Assembly (NCBI GenBank): GCA_027002665.1
Contig: JALWZK010000125.1
Span: 1 to 6,678, forward strand
Source of the DNA: Campylobacteraceae bacterium
GTDB taxonomy: Bacteria > Campylobacterota > Campylobacteria > Campylobacterales > Sulfurovaceae
DNA length: 6,678 bases
Direction: 5' to 3'
The translations under genes were made by a program, and so were the position numbers. Positions 1 through 6,400 of the stretch are shown piece after piece. The notes beneath the pieces are model-generated. The model worked only from the letters and a program-made list of their open reading frames with translations. It made no database searches and was not told where the DNA came from. Numbering within the stretch: position 1 is the first letter of the stretch; every line of letters starts with the position of its first letter.

Positions 1-23
1 ATAAAAAAGAGATGTTTTTATCA

Positions 24-55
24 AAAATACTCACTAAAATTTTAGTAAGTATTTT
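24..55 (-). terminator. Rho-independent terminator after serA
   Basis: Read on the minus strand, an A/T-rich hairpin starts inside the serA stop codon (54-56). The outer arms AAAATACT (55-48) and AGTATTTT (31-24) pair, and the inner ACT/AGT arms continue the stem around AAAATTTT. The single non-Watson-Crick position (47 with 32) is a U-G wobble in minus-strand RNA but would be a C-A mismatch in plus-strand RNA. That asymmetry supports use by the minus-strand transcript. The 3' arm ends in a run of five T. The stem has little G+C, so termination may be partial. Confidence 0.65.
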
Positions 56-1643
56 AAATAGAGACACTTGTTACACTCAGACATGTATCCAAATCTGATA
101 ATTCCTGAAGAAGTTTCTCTGTAATATCTTCATCAACCTTGACTACCGCCAAGGCTTGTGAATTTTTATCTCGTCCCAGTCTAAAATCGGATATATTAAC
201 ACCGTTATCGGCTATAATTCTTCCAACATCACCTATAACACCGGGAACATCGGTATTTCTAAATAGAATCATTTTACCTTTTGGCTCTAAGTCCAACTTA
301 TAATTATCAATCTCTATAATTCGTTGTATATCTTCACCAAATACTGTTCCACTTATTCTAAATATGGAGTTTAGAGTAGTCAATCTAATAGAGATTCTAT
401 TTGCAAGTCCAGAGCTATTTTTCTGTTTCTCTCTCTCAATCTCTATACCTATATCTTTGGCTATAAACTCTGCATTTACATAGTTTACACTCTCTTGAAG
501 AGACTCTTTTAAGATTCCAACAGTGGCGAAAGTTGTTAATGAATCTATATAGTTTGAAACCTCTCCCTCTGTAATAATTTTAATCTTTTTAATCTTATCT
601 CTTGTAGCTTGAGCCGACATGTGTCCCATTTTCTGAATTAACTCAAGATATGATTTTAAGAACTCTGGTAAATCACTCTCTTTAATAGGTAGATTGAGTG
701 CATTGGGATAGGCGATACCTTTTGCACTTAATATAGCAGCTTCAACAGCTTGAGTTGCAATATTTTGTTGAGACTCTTTCGTATTTGCTCCAAGATGAGG
801 TGTTACTGTAACATTATCTAAATCTAAAAGTGGATGAGTAGTAGCAGGTTCTTTGCTAAATACATCAATTCCAGCCATAGCAATCTTACCACTTTTAAGA
901 CCCTCAATTAGAGCATCTTCATTATATAATCCGCCCCTTGCACAGTTAATTAAAACCACTCCATCTCGCATCTTATCTATCTCTCTAAAACTAATCATAT
1001 CGATTGTCTCTTTAGTTTTTGGAGTGTGGATTGTAATAATATCACAATCCAATATATCATCAAAATTAGTAGTATAGGCAATATCAAGGTCTGTGGCTTT
1101 GCATGGGTCAATATATGGATCATAGGCAATAACCTCCATCTCAAAGGCTTTTGCTCTCTTTCCTACTCTGGAACCAATATTTCCAAATCCTATAATTCCA
1201 AGTTTTTTATCTTTCAACTCTGTCCCATACCAATCTTGTCTTCTCCAGACTCTATCCTGCTTTAAATTATTGTGTGCATAGGGAAACTTTCTGACACATG
1301 AGAGCATATGCGCCATAGTAAGTTCAACTGCAGCAATAGTATTTGCAGTTGGAACATTCATAACAACGATGCCAAGTTTGCTACAACCATCTATATCAAT
1401 ATTATCAACGCCTACCCCGGCTCTGACAATCGCTTTTAATCTCTTAGCATGGTCAAGGAAAAATTTATCAACATCAGTTGAAGAGCGAGTAATGGCAACA
1501 TCGGCTTTTGGAATAATCTCTGTAATTAATCTATCTTTAGGCTCGTCGGCAGAGTTTATTAACTCTATTTGAGAATCGTTGGCAAGGATATCTAACCCTT
1601 TTTGGTGAATGTGGTCACATACTACAACAGTTAATCTGGACAT
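54..1643 (-). CDS. serA: D-3-phosphoglycerate dehydrogenase (type I, with ACT domain)
   Basis: The 529-residue product oxidises 3-phosphoglycerate to 3-phosphohydroxypyruvate with NAD+, the first committed step of serine synthesis in the cytoplasm. The N-terminal catalytic half holds RAGVGVDNID (74-83), the Rossmann motif GFGNIG (152-157) with D175 in YDPY for the adenine ribose, and the catalytic trio R236 (NCARGG), E265 (KEP) and H283 (TPHLGA). An allosteric substrate-binding-type domain spans roughly 324-445. A C-terminal ACT domain (about 457-529) contains DVPGVIG and GVNI, with D465 and N483 at positions that bind serine in related enzymes, so feedback inhibition by serine is likely. The length fits the long form of the family. 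The ATG is fixed by an in-frame stop at 1650-1652. The gene begins 14 bases after rpsA and its AGGG lies 12 bases from the ATG, so translation may be coupled to rpsA. Confidence 0.97.
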   Translation of the reverse strand: MSRLTVVVCDHIHQKGLDILANDSQIELINSADEPKDRLITEIIPKADVAITRSSTDVDKFFLDHAKRLKAIVRAGVGVDNIDIDGCSKLGIVVMNVPTANTIAAVELTMAHMLSCVRKFPYAHNNLKQDRVWRRQDWYGTELKDKKLGIIGFGNIGSRVGKRAKAFEMEVIAYDPYIDPCKATDLDIAYTTNFDDILDCDIITIHTPKTKETIDMISFREIDKMRDGVVLINCARGGLYNEDALIEGLKSGKIAMAGIDVFSKEPATTHPLLDLDNVTVTPHLGANTKESQQNIATQAVEAAILSAKGIAYPNALNLPIKESDLPEFLKSYLELIQKMGHMSAQATRDKIKKIKIITEGEVSNYIDSLTTFATVGILKESLQESVNYVNAEFIAKDIGIEIEREKQKNSSGLANRISIRLTTLNSIFRISGTVFGEDIQRIIEIDNYKLDLEPKGKMILFRNTDVPGVIGDVGRIIADNGVNISDFRLGRDKNSQALAVVKVDEDITEKLLQELSDLDTCLSVTSVSI

Positions 1644-1657
1644 ACTAATTTAATACC

Positions 1658-3325
1658 CTATCTTCTTTTTAATTGTGCTTTTAATATATCGCCAAAGGTC
1701 ATACTATTATCTTGTTCTCTATTTAATCTCTCTAAGGCTTCTCTCTCTTCTCTTCTCACCAATCTACTCACAGATACTCTAATTCTATCACTCTTAGCAT
1801 CAATAAAGGTGATAATAGCTCTTATATTCTGTCCCTTCTCTATCTTATCAGCTTTCAATGGTCCAAGGTCTTCTAAGCGTAAAAGAGCATCTACTCCATC
1901 TTCTAAGGACAGAAAGATACCAAAATCTTTTTTATCTTTTACTTTTCCCTCGACAATATCACCAACCTTATGATTTTTTGCAAAAATAGTAATTGGAGAC
2001 TCCTCAAGAGCCTTTTTACTCAGGGAGATTTTTCCATTCTCTCTATCTATTTTAATGATTTTTACAGTAACCTCTTGACCTTTCTTAAGAGAATTTTTTG
2101 CATTTTTCGATTTATCCCAAGATATTTCCTGATTGTGGAGTAGTCCCTCAACACTACCAAGTTTTACAAATGCTCCAAAATCTGTAATAGAAGATATTTT
2201 TCCGGTTACAACATCTCCAACTTTATGTTCTGATGCAAATATATCTATAGGCTTAGGCAAAAGAGTTTTTCTGCTTACCCTAAGTCGTCTTTGAGCCTTA
2301 TCTATCTCAATAATCTCTACATCGAGTTCTTCACCAATCTTAATATAATCTTTAGGGTGTTTTACATTTTTATCCCAAGATATTTCAGATACATGTAAAA
2401 ATGCCTCTAACTCATCTCCAAGGTCAACAAATGCACCATAAGGCTCAATATTGGATACAGTTACAGTTACAGTATCTCCAATCTTCAATGTTTCATCTAT
2501 ATCTTTCCAAGGATCAACAGTAGCATCTTTAATAGATAGTGATAGATGTCTCTTCTTCTTATCATAATCGATAGCAGTTACATTAACCTCATCACCCTCT
2601 TTATAATATTTTGCAGGATTAACTGGACCTTTATGGGATATTTGAGAGTAGTGAACCAATCCGTCCATTCCACCTACATCTACGAACATACCATAAGTTG
2701 TAATTTTCTTAATAACTCCCCGCACAATAGCATTATTTTTCAAAAGTTTATCAACAATCTCTTGTGTTTCAGCCCTTTCTCTATCAATTAACTCTTTTCT
2801 TGAGACTATTACACTCTTCTTCTCCTTATCAACTTTTACAATAAGGGCTTTTACCTTTTTACCTATGGGATTAATCTTGGGAGAGATATATGAGAGTGTT
2901 TTTGGCATGAAGAACTCCAATCCAGATACATCTACAACGAAACCTCCCTTATTCTTCTTAGTTATAACACCCTCAATGATATACTCTTCGTCATCATTAT
3001 ACTCCTCTATAAACTCAGCGAGAGCCACTCTCTTCTCTGCCAATTCATAGGATATATTTGCCCTCTCACCTCTAAATCCAGTAATAACAACAGGGATAGT
3101 ATCTCCCACCTCAAACATAATATTTCCATCTTCATCTTTAATCTGCTCAAGAGACATAAACGCCTCATTCTTTCTACCTATATCAACCACTACCTGATTA
3201 TCGTCTTCATCGATTCTTACAATCACACCATCTATTAAATCACTATCTGAATCAGATTTTTTAAACGATTCCTCTAACATCGCTTCAAAATCAACATCTT
3301 CCATTTCGATATCTTCGAATTTCAT
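1658..3325 (-). CDS. rpsA: 30S ribosomal protein S1
   Basis: This is the large RNA-binding protein of the small ribosomal subunit that helps dock and unfold mRNA for initiation. With the start chosen here it has 555 residues. After an acidic leader there are six S1/OB-fold repeats at about 31-96, 115-176, 199-266, 282-353, 369-439 and 455-522. The central ones carry the clearest signature, for example YGMFVDVGGMDGLVH, YGAFVDLGDELEAFLH and FGAFVKLGSVEGLLH, each followed by an EISWD- or QISHK-like turn. The first two are more divergent, as expected for the ribosome-anchoring repeats of S1. A basic and acidic helical tail ends in GDILKAQLKRR. A longer reading from GTG at 3331 is open, but AAGGA would then lie only 3 bases from the start, against 9 for ATG 3325. 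It follows ispH and precedes serA, a conserved order in Campylobacterota. Confidence 0.96.
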   Translation of the reverse strand: MKFEDIEMEDVDFEAMLEESFKKSDSDSDLIDGVIVRIDEDDNQVVVDIGRKNEAFMSLEQIKDEDGNIMFEVGDTIPVVITGFRGERANISYELAEKRVALAEFIEEYNDDEEYIIEGVITKKNKGGFVVDVSGLEFFMPKTLSYISPKINPIGKKVKALIVKVDKEKKSVIVSRKELIDRERAETQEIVDKLLKNNAIVRGVIKKITTYGMFVDVGGMDGLVHYSQISHKGPVNPAKYYKEGDEVNVTAIDYDKKKRHLSLSIKDATVDPWKDIDETLKIGDTVTVTVSNIEPYGAFVDLGDELEAFLHVSEISWDKNVKHPKDYIKIGEELDVEIIEIDKAQRRLRVSRKTLLPKPIDIFASEHKVGDVVTGKISSITDFGAFVKLGSVEGLLHNQEISWDKSKNAKNSLKKGQEVTVKIIKIDRENGKISLSKKALEESPITIFAKNHKVGDIVEGKVKDKKDFGIFLSLEDGVDALLRLEDLGPLKADKIEKGQNIRAIITFIDAKSDRIRVSVSRLVRREEREALERLNREQDNSMTFGDILKAQLKRR

Positions 3326-3334
3326 ACTCACAAT

Positions 3335-3339
3335 TCCTT
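3335..3339 (-). promoter_or_regulatory. Ribosome binding site deciding the rpsA start
   Basis: The minus strand reads AAGGA here, 9 bases from ATG 3325 and only 3 bases from the in-frame GTG at 3331. Normal spacing therefore favours the ATG and a product two residues shorter than the longest ORF. Confidence 0.7.
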
Positions 3340-3342
3340 GCC

Positions 3343-3360
3343 TAGCCTAATTTTGGGCTA
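3343..3360. repeat. Inverted repeat at the probable rpsA transcription start
   Basis: TAGCC (3343-3347) and GGCTA (3356-3360) form a perfect 5-bp inverted repeat around an 8-base A/T-rich centre. It lies directly next to the TATAAT box and just upstream of the rpsA ribosome binding site. If transcription starts about 7 bases past the -10 box, near 3354, one arm would be outside the RNA. A double-stranded operator is then more plausible than an RNA hairpin. No regulator can be named from sequence. Confidence 0.45.
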
Positions 3361-3380
3361 ATTATACAATATTTTTTTTA
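3361..3380 (-). promoter_or_regulatory. Probable sigma-70 promoter for rpsA-serA
   Basis: The minus strand has a consensus TATAAT (3366-3361) preceded by an A/T-only stretch with eight consecutive A (3379-3372). No good TTGACA-like -35 box lies 17 bases upstream. Campylobacterota sigma-70 promoters are known to rely on the -10 box and upstream A/T-rich periodic sequence instead of a conserved -35 box. The position, between the ispH stop and the rpsA ribosome binding site, is right for separate expression of rpsA and serA. The predicted leader is about 28 bases. Confidence 0.6.
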
Positions 3381-3403
3381 ATAGGAAATGAATTAAAGAG
3401 GAT

Positions 3404-4237
3404 TTAATCTTTAATTTGATTAATTCTCTCAATAACATTTTGGACTATCCAATCGGGGGTAGATGCACCTGCCGATATGCCACAAAGCTCTTTATCTTTA
3501 AACCATTCCCTTTTAAGCTCCTTCTCATTCTCTATTAGATAACTATCTTTACAGTTTCTACTGGCGATACTATGGAGCTGTTTTGTATTTGATGAGTGTT
3601 TTCCCCCAATTATTATCATAATATCGGCTCTCTTAGCCAACTCTTCGGCTGCATCTTGATTTTCAAATGTGGCATTACAGATGGTATTAAATACCCTAAC
3701 CTCTTTATGTTTTAATACTAAAGCATTTACTATTTTTAAAAAATCTTCAGGTTTTCTTGTAGTCTGTGCAACAACTGCAACCTTACCTCTTAAAGGCAAT
3801 CTATTCAACTCATCTTTATCTAAGACAATATAGGCATCTTCTCCATCTGCATAACTAACAACCCCTTTAATTTCAGGGTGATTTTTATCTCCAAAAATAA
3901 TGACAGAGTATCCCGCTTTACTCATCTTTTCAACTATCTGTTGGGGTTTAGTAACATATGGGCAGGTGGCATCAATCACCCTATTATTCTGCTCTTTTAA
4001 AATTTTTAACTCATTTTTTGGTATTCCGTGGGTTCTAATTACAACTGTCTCATCTCTCTTTATATCTTTTAAACTATTTGCTAATCCTATATTAAAACCC
4101 TCTTTAAGTCTATTGATCTCATCTCTATTGTGAATCAATGGACCATAAGTTAAACTATCTTTATGTTTTTCAGCTATATTAATTGCTCTTTTTACTCCAT
4201 AACAAAATCCATAACTGGAAGCTAACTCTATTTTCAT
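3404..4237 (-). CDS. ispH: 4-hydroxy-3-methylbut-2-enyl diphosphate reductase
   Basis: The product is a cytoplasmic [4Fe-4S] enzyme that makes isopentenyl and dimethylallyl diphosphate from HMBPP, the last step of the MEP pathway. The 277 residues hold all expected ligands. Three cluster cysteines are C12 (GFCYGV), C92 (DATCPY) and C187 (NTICNAT). Diphosphate-binding histidines are H36 (LIHN), H70 (RTHGIP) and H120 (NHPE), followed by the proton-relay glutamate E122. AQTT (157-160) carries the substrate threonine. The SSNT run (215-218) and S259 of SAGASTP complete the pocket. The length is ordinary for the stand-alone bacterial form. AGGA sits 5 bases before the ATG. It lies 77 bases beyond the lipoprotein stop, behind a terminator, and upstream of rpsA. 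In some Firmicutes IspH and S1 are fused into one protein; here they are separate, with 78 bases between them. Confidence 0.97.
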   Translation of the reverse strand: MKIELASSYGFCYGVKRAINIAEKHKDSLTYGPLIHNRDEINRLKEGFNIGLANSLKDIKRDETVVIRTHGIPKNELKILKEQNNRVIDATCPYVTKPQQIVEKMSKAGYSVIIFGDKNHPEIKGVVSYADGEDAYIVLDKDELNRLPLRGKVAVVAQTTRKPEDFLKIVNALVLKHKEVRVFNTICNATFENQDAAEELAKRADIMIIIGGKHSSNTKQLHSIASRNCKDSYLIENEKELKREWFKDKELCGISAGASTPDWIVQNVIERINQIKD

Positions 4238-4261
4238 ATTTATCCTATTTTTTAAGAGAGA

Positions 4262-4267
4262 ATTTTA
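4262..4267 (-). promoter_or_regulatory. Possible -10 box for ispH
   Basis: TAAAAT on the minus strand lies between the upstream terminator and the ispH ribosome binding site. It would give a leader of roughly 18 bases. There is no clear -35 box. The main argument is positional: ispH needs a promoter if the terminator at 4283-4311 works. Confidence 0.3.
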
Positions 4268-4282
4268 ACTAAGAGAAGATAA

Positions 4283-4311
4283 AAGTTAGACACTTTATAT
4301 GTGTCTAACTT
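4283..4311 (-). terminator. Rho-independent terminator after the lipoprotein gene
   Basis: AAGTTAGACAC (4311-4301 read on the minus strand) and GTGTCTAACTT (4293-4283) form a perfect 11-bp stem with a 7-base loop. The 3' arm runs into TTTTA and then a T/C-rich stretch in the minus-strand transcript. The stem starts 3 bases after the lipoprotein stop codon. On the other strand the T-run is weaker and there is no plus-strand gene to end, so it probably closes the four-gene cluster and insulates ispH. Confidence 0.8.
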
Positions 4312-4314
4312 ATT

Positions 4315-5064
4315 TTAAAGGTTATTAAAGAGATTATCGGCAGAGTCTGCTGTCTCCTCAACCTCCTCTTCAGTTGGAATTTGGTCTAAATATGGTTGTA
4401 GTTCCTTCGCCGTCTCTGCAATATGTGCCTGTGCCTCTTCAATCGATTTTATAGCACCACTGTAACCTTCAACCCCCTCAATAGCTTGGAAAAGGGTAGC
4501 AAGTTCATCATCTCCAACAGGAACCATTGTAGTTCCACTTGAAGCAATTGCATCTAATACATTTTTAGTTATCTCAATTCCATTTGAGGCATCTCCATCG
4601 TTATCTAATGTTTGAAGCAGTCTCGCATTTTCAATTTTATCCTCAATAACTATTACATTGTCTTCCAATTTTGATGGATCAACTTTTCTCAATACAATAT
4701 CTGCAAGTTTAAATATACACTCTTTACCCTTTTCAAATCTGAATGTTCCATTATCATCAGTTACACCCTCTTGATTTCCACAATCATAACTCACCCCCTT
4801 GACAGGGCTATCAACATAGTGTCCTATCCCTATATTATCTGGTATAGAGCTATTTACATCAGAAATATTTGTATCTGGTATAGATTTATTAACATCAGTG
4901 AGATTTACATCTGGTGATGAACTATTTGCATCTCCTATACTATTTATAGCATCTTCTAAATCTGAAATAGTGGTATTGTTTTTATCACTATCACTACCAC
5001 TTCCACATCCATTAAATCCAACTATAACTCCCAGAGCTACTATTGCAACTATTAACTTTCTCAT
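4315..5064 (-). CDS. Putative surface or periplasmic lipoprotein
   Basis: From ATG 5064 the product has 249 residues and starts with a lipoprotein signal: MRK, a hydrophobic run (4-16), then FNGC with the lipidated cysteine at C20. A longer reading from GTG 5088 is open, but it would overlap the upstream gene, lengthen the signal and ignore AAGGGG placed 5 bases before the ATG. After a Ser/Asp/Asn-rich linker with 12-residue repeats (about 49-78) comes a compact beta-type domain (about 80-165) with GHYVDSPVKGV, C95 and C116 as a possible disulfide pair, GVTDDNGTF, and LQTLDNDGDASNGI. I recognise this pattern from extracellular lipoproteins of marine Gammaproteobacteria and Campylobacterota, but cannot give a function. 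The C-terminal 80 residues are acidic and look helical. It is last in a four-gene cluster and directly precedes a terminator. Confidence 0.85.
   Translation of the reverse strand: MRKLIVAIVALGVIVGFNGCGSGSDSDKNNTTISDLEDAINSIGDANSSSPDVNLTDVNKSIPDTNISDVNSSIPDNIGIGHYVDSPVKGVSYDCGNQEGVTDDNGTFRFEKGKECIFKLADIVLRKVDPSKLEDNVIVIEDKIENARLLQTLDNDGDASNGIEITKNVLDAIASSGTTMVPVGDDELATLFQAIEGVEGYSGAIKSIEEAQAHIAETAKELQPYLDQIPTEEEVEETADSADNLFNNL
4838..4945 (-). repeat. Imperfect 36-bp tandem repeat inside the lipoprotein gene
   Basis: Two clear units (4838-4873 and 4874-4909) and a more diverged third (4910-4945) each begin TCTGGT on the plus strand. They encode a 12-residue unit of the type S-I-P-D-T-N-I-S-D-V-N-S in the linker between the lipidated cysteine and the folded domain. 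All units keep the reading frame, so copy-number changes would alter only spacer length. Confidence 0.75.
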
Positions 5065-5069
5065 TTTAT

Positions 5070-5075
5070 CCCCTT
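5070..5075 (-). promoter_or_regulatory. Ribosome binding site deciding the lipoprotein start
   Basis: AAGGGG on the minus strand lies 5 bases before ATG 5064 and inside the ORF if translation began at GTG 5088. It sits just beyond the stop codon of the preceding gene (5078-5080). Together with the standard signal peptide this fixes the start at 5064. Confidence 0.7.
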
Positions 5076-5077
5076 TT

Positions 5078-5662
5078 CTAATATTCACTATTGGCTTTCT
5101 CTAACTCCTCAAACATCTTAAGTCTGCTCATCTCTTCATCTTTTCTCTTATTAAATCCTTTCAAAGTGCTGTTTTGAATATTTGTCATAGTATCAATTCC
5201 GCTAACCTTATCACTTGTTGATACCACACCCACATTTAACTTTTTATCTGTCTCAATTTTACTATTTTTAATATCGACTGTCTGCATGAGTTGTTCTCTA
5301 TCTTTATCAACTTGTGAGCCTATAATTACCCTATCTCCATCAATATCTTTAAAATCATTTCTATTCATTCTAACATTTTTAATCTCTATTGCTCTATATG
5401 TTTTAGTTATCTTATTTGTATCTACTTTTTGATTAAGTTTACCACTCTCTAACGCCTTCTTAAACTCCTCCTTTCCATTAATCTCTGTATAACTGGCATC
5501 TCCCATATGTGAATAGGCTCTATTCTTTGCCATTGTCTTATTGAAAGACTCTTTTGCCTTGGAGTGTCTCGCGTTAAAGCTATCTCCAAGATACATATTT
5601 TCTCCACCATTTAAAATGACCACGACAGTTACCATTAAACCTATAATAAATTTATCTCTCAT
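5078..5662 (-). CDS. Secreted or membrane-anchored protein of unknown function
   Basis: I do not recognise this 194-residue protein. Residues 1-19 (MRDKF, then a hydrophobic run to VVIL, then NGG) are a signal peptide or membrane anchor. There is no lipobox, since no cysteine follows; in fact the protein has no cysteine. The rest is hydrophilic, rich in Lys, Asp and Asn. A short motif appears three times: IEIKNVRM (92-99), VDIKNSKI (129-136) and TNIQNSTL (160-167). It resembles single strands of a repetitive beta structure. A Lys/Glu-rich, probably helical C-terminus follows (170-194). AAGGA lies 6 bases before the ATG and overlaps the stop codon of the ankyrin gene, so the two are probably translated from one message. 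The QT...VG stretch at 127-146 is similar to the tail of the upstream ankyrin protein. Confidence 0.75.
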   Translation of the reverse strand: MRDKFIIGLMVTVVVILNGGENMYLGDSFNARHSKAKESFNKTMAKNRAYSHMGDASYTEINGKEEFKKALESGKLNQKVDTNKITKTYRAIEIKNVRMNRNDFKDIDGDRVIIGSQVDKDREQLMQTVDIKNSKIETDKKLNVGVVSTSDKVSGIDTMTNIQNSTLKGFNKRKDEEMSRLKMFEELEKANSEY

Positions 5663-5672
5663 CTCACATCCT

Positions 5673-6389
5673 TTAGAATCTATTAGTTCGCTTAATATTT
5701 ACCTCTATTCCAACGCTACTATTTTCCATTTTTGTCTTTTTATCAATAACATTTATTGTCTGATTTTTACGCATCTCTATTCCATTATGGACTCTATTCA
5801 TATTTATAAAATCATGAAATGATTTCGATTGTATTTTCTTTATCTTGCCTACTCTCAGTAACTCTTTTAACTTTTTACGACTATCCCAAGAGAGGTCAGG
5901 AATTAAATCATAAGGGGTTTTTCCATTATTATCAGTTATACTCTTAGATGCACCAGCCTCTAAGAGTTGCTCTACGATATCGAGATACCCCTTTTGTGCT
6001 GCTATATGGAGTGCTGTCTGTCCATACTTATTTCTAATATTTAAGAGGGTTCCCATATCAATTAGATAGCTTGCAATTCCAAGATATCCATAATATATCG
6101 CCTCTTGAAGGGCAGTTCCATAAAATATTCCCCCCTTACGAGATAGTAAAATTTTCTGCCTTACCAGATACTCAACAACTCTTCTCTTTCTAAATCTAAC
6201 AGCATAGTGTAGAAGGGTATCATCACTTGGACTGATATAGTCAATGGGAACTTTTTTTAACAACTCCTTAGTAGCAGGAACCCCTTTTTTAATAGCAGAT
6301 ATAATCTCTCTCTCTGAAATTTTTGCTCCATTGAGATATACTACTCCTACAAAAAGTATTAAAATGGTAAACAGTATCTTCTTTAACAT
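5673..6389 (-). CDS. Exported ankyrin-repeat protein
   Basis: The 238-residue product begins with a signal peptide (MLKK, a hydrophobic run to about residue 18, probable cleavage near LNGA at 19-22), so it should act in the periplasm or outside the cell. Four ankyrin repeats follow in register: TLLHYAV (58), TALQEAI (92), TALHIAA (125) and TPYDLI (158), spaced 34, 33 and 33 residues. The third is closest to consensus, with GQTALHIAA, the second helix DIVEQLLEAGA, and the next repeat's NNGKTP. The fourth is a capping, diverged copy. Ankyrin repeats mediate protein binding; the partner is not evident. A basic tail of about 50 residues (186-238) lies outside the repeats. AAGGA stands 6 bases before the ATG. 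The gene starts 11 bases after the GIN-type gene and ends 10 bases before the next one, which fits an operon. Confidence 0.88.
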   Translation of the reverse strand: MLKKILFTILILFVGVVYLNGAKISEREIISAIKKGVPATKELLKKVPIDYISPSDDTLLHYAVRFRKRRVVEYLVRQKILLSRKGGIFYGTALQEAIYYGYLGIASYLIDMGTLLNIRNKYGQTALHIAAQKGYLDIVEQLLEAGASKSITDNNGKTPYDLIPDLSWDSRKKLKELLRVGKIKKIQSKSFHDFINMNRVHNGIEMRKNQTINVIDKKTKMENSSVGIEVNIKRTNRF

Positions 6390-6400
6390 GATTAATCCTT

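Noticed and set aside
1..23. Possible promoter or gene start at the left edge
   Set aside because: The short A/T-rich stretch beyond the serA terminator has no clear box pair or start codon with a ribosome binding site.
853..3050. Plus-strand open frames opposite serA and rpsA (853-1077, 1026-1265, 1369-1572, 2546-2791, 2865-3050)
   Set aside because: They lie wholly opposite strong conserved genes, encode no recognisable motif and lack good ribosome binding sites. They are antisense shadows.
4586..4621. EF-hand calcium site in the lipoprotein (DNDGDASNGIEI)
   Set aside because: The Asp spacing fits the start of the loop, but the conserved central Gly and the final Glu are not at canonical positions. 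It is only noted as an Asp-rich loop.
4838..4945. CRISPR-like array
   Set aside because: The 36-bp units are directly contiguous without spacers, are in frame and encode a protein linker.
5666..5671. Two-codon ATG TGA minigene before the unknown protein gene
   Set aside because: The minus strand reads GGATGTGAGATG, but the first ATG is part of the ribosome binding site region and is too close to AAGGA to be used. It is most likely chance.
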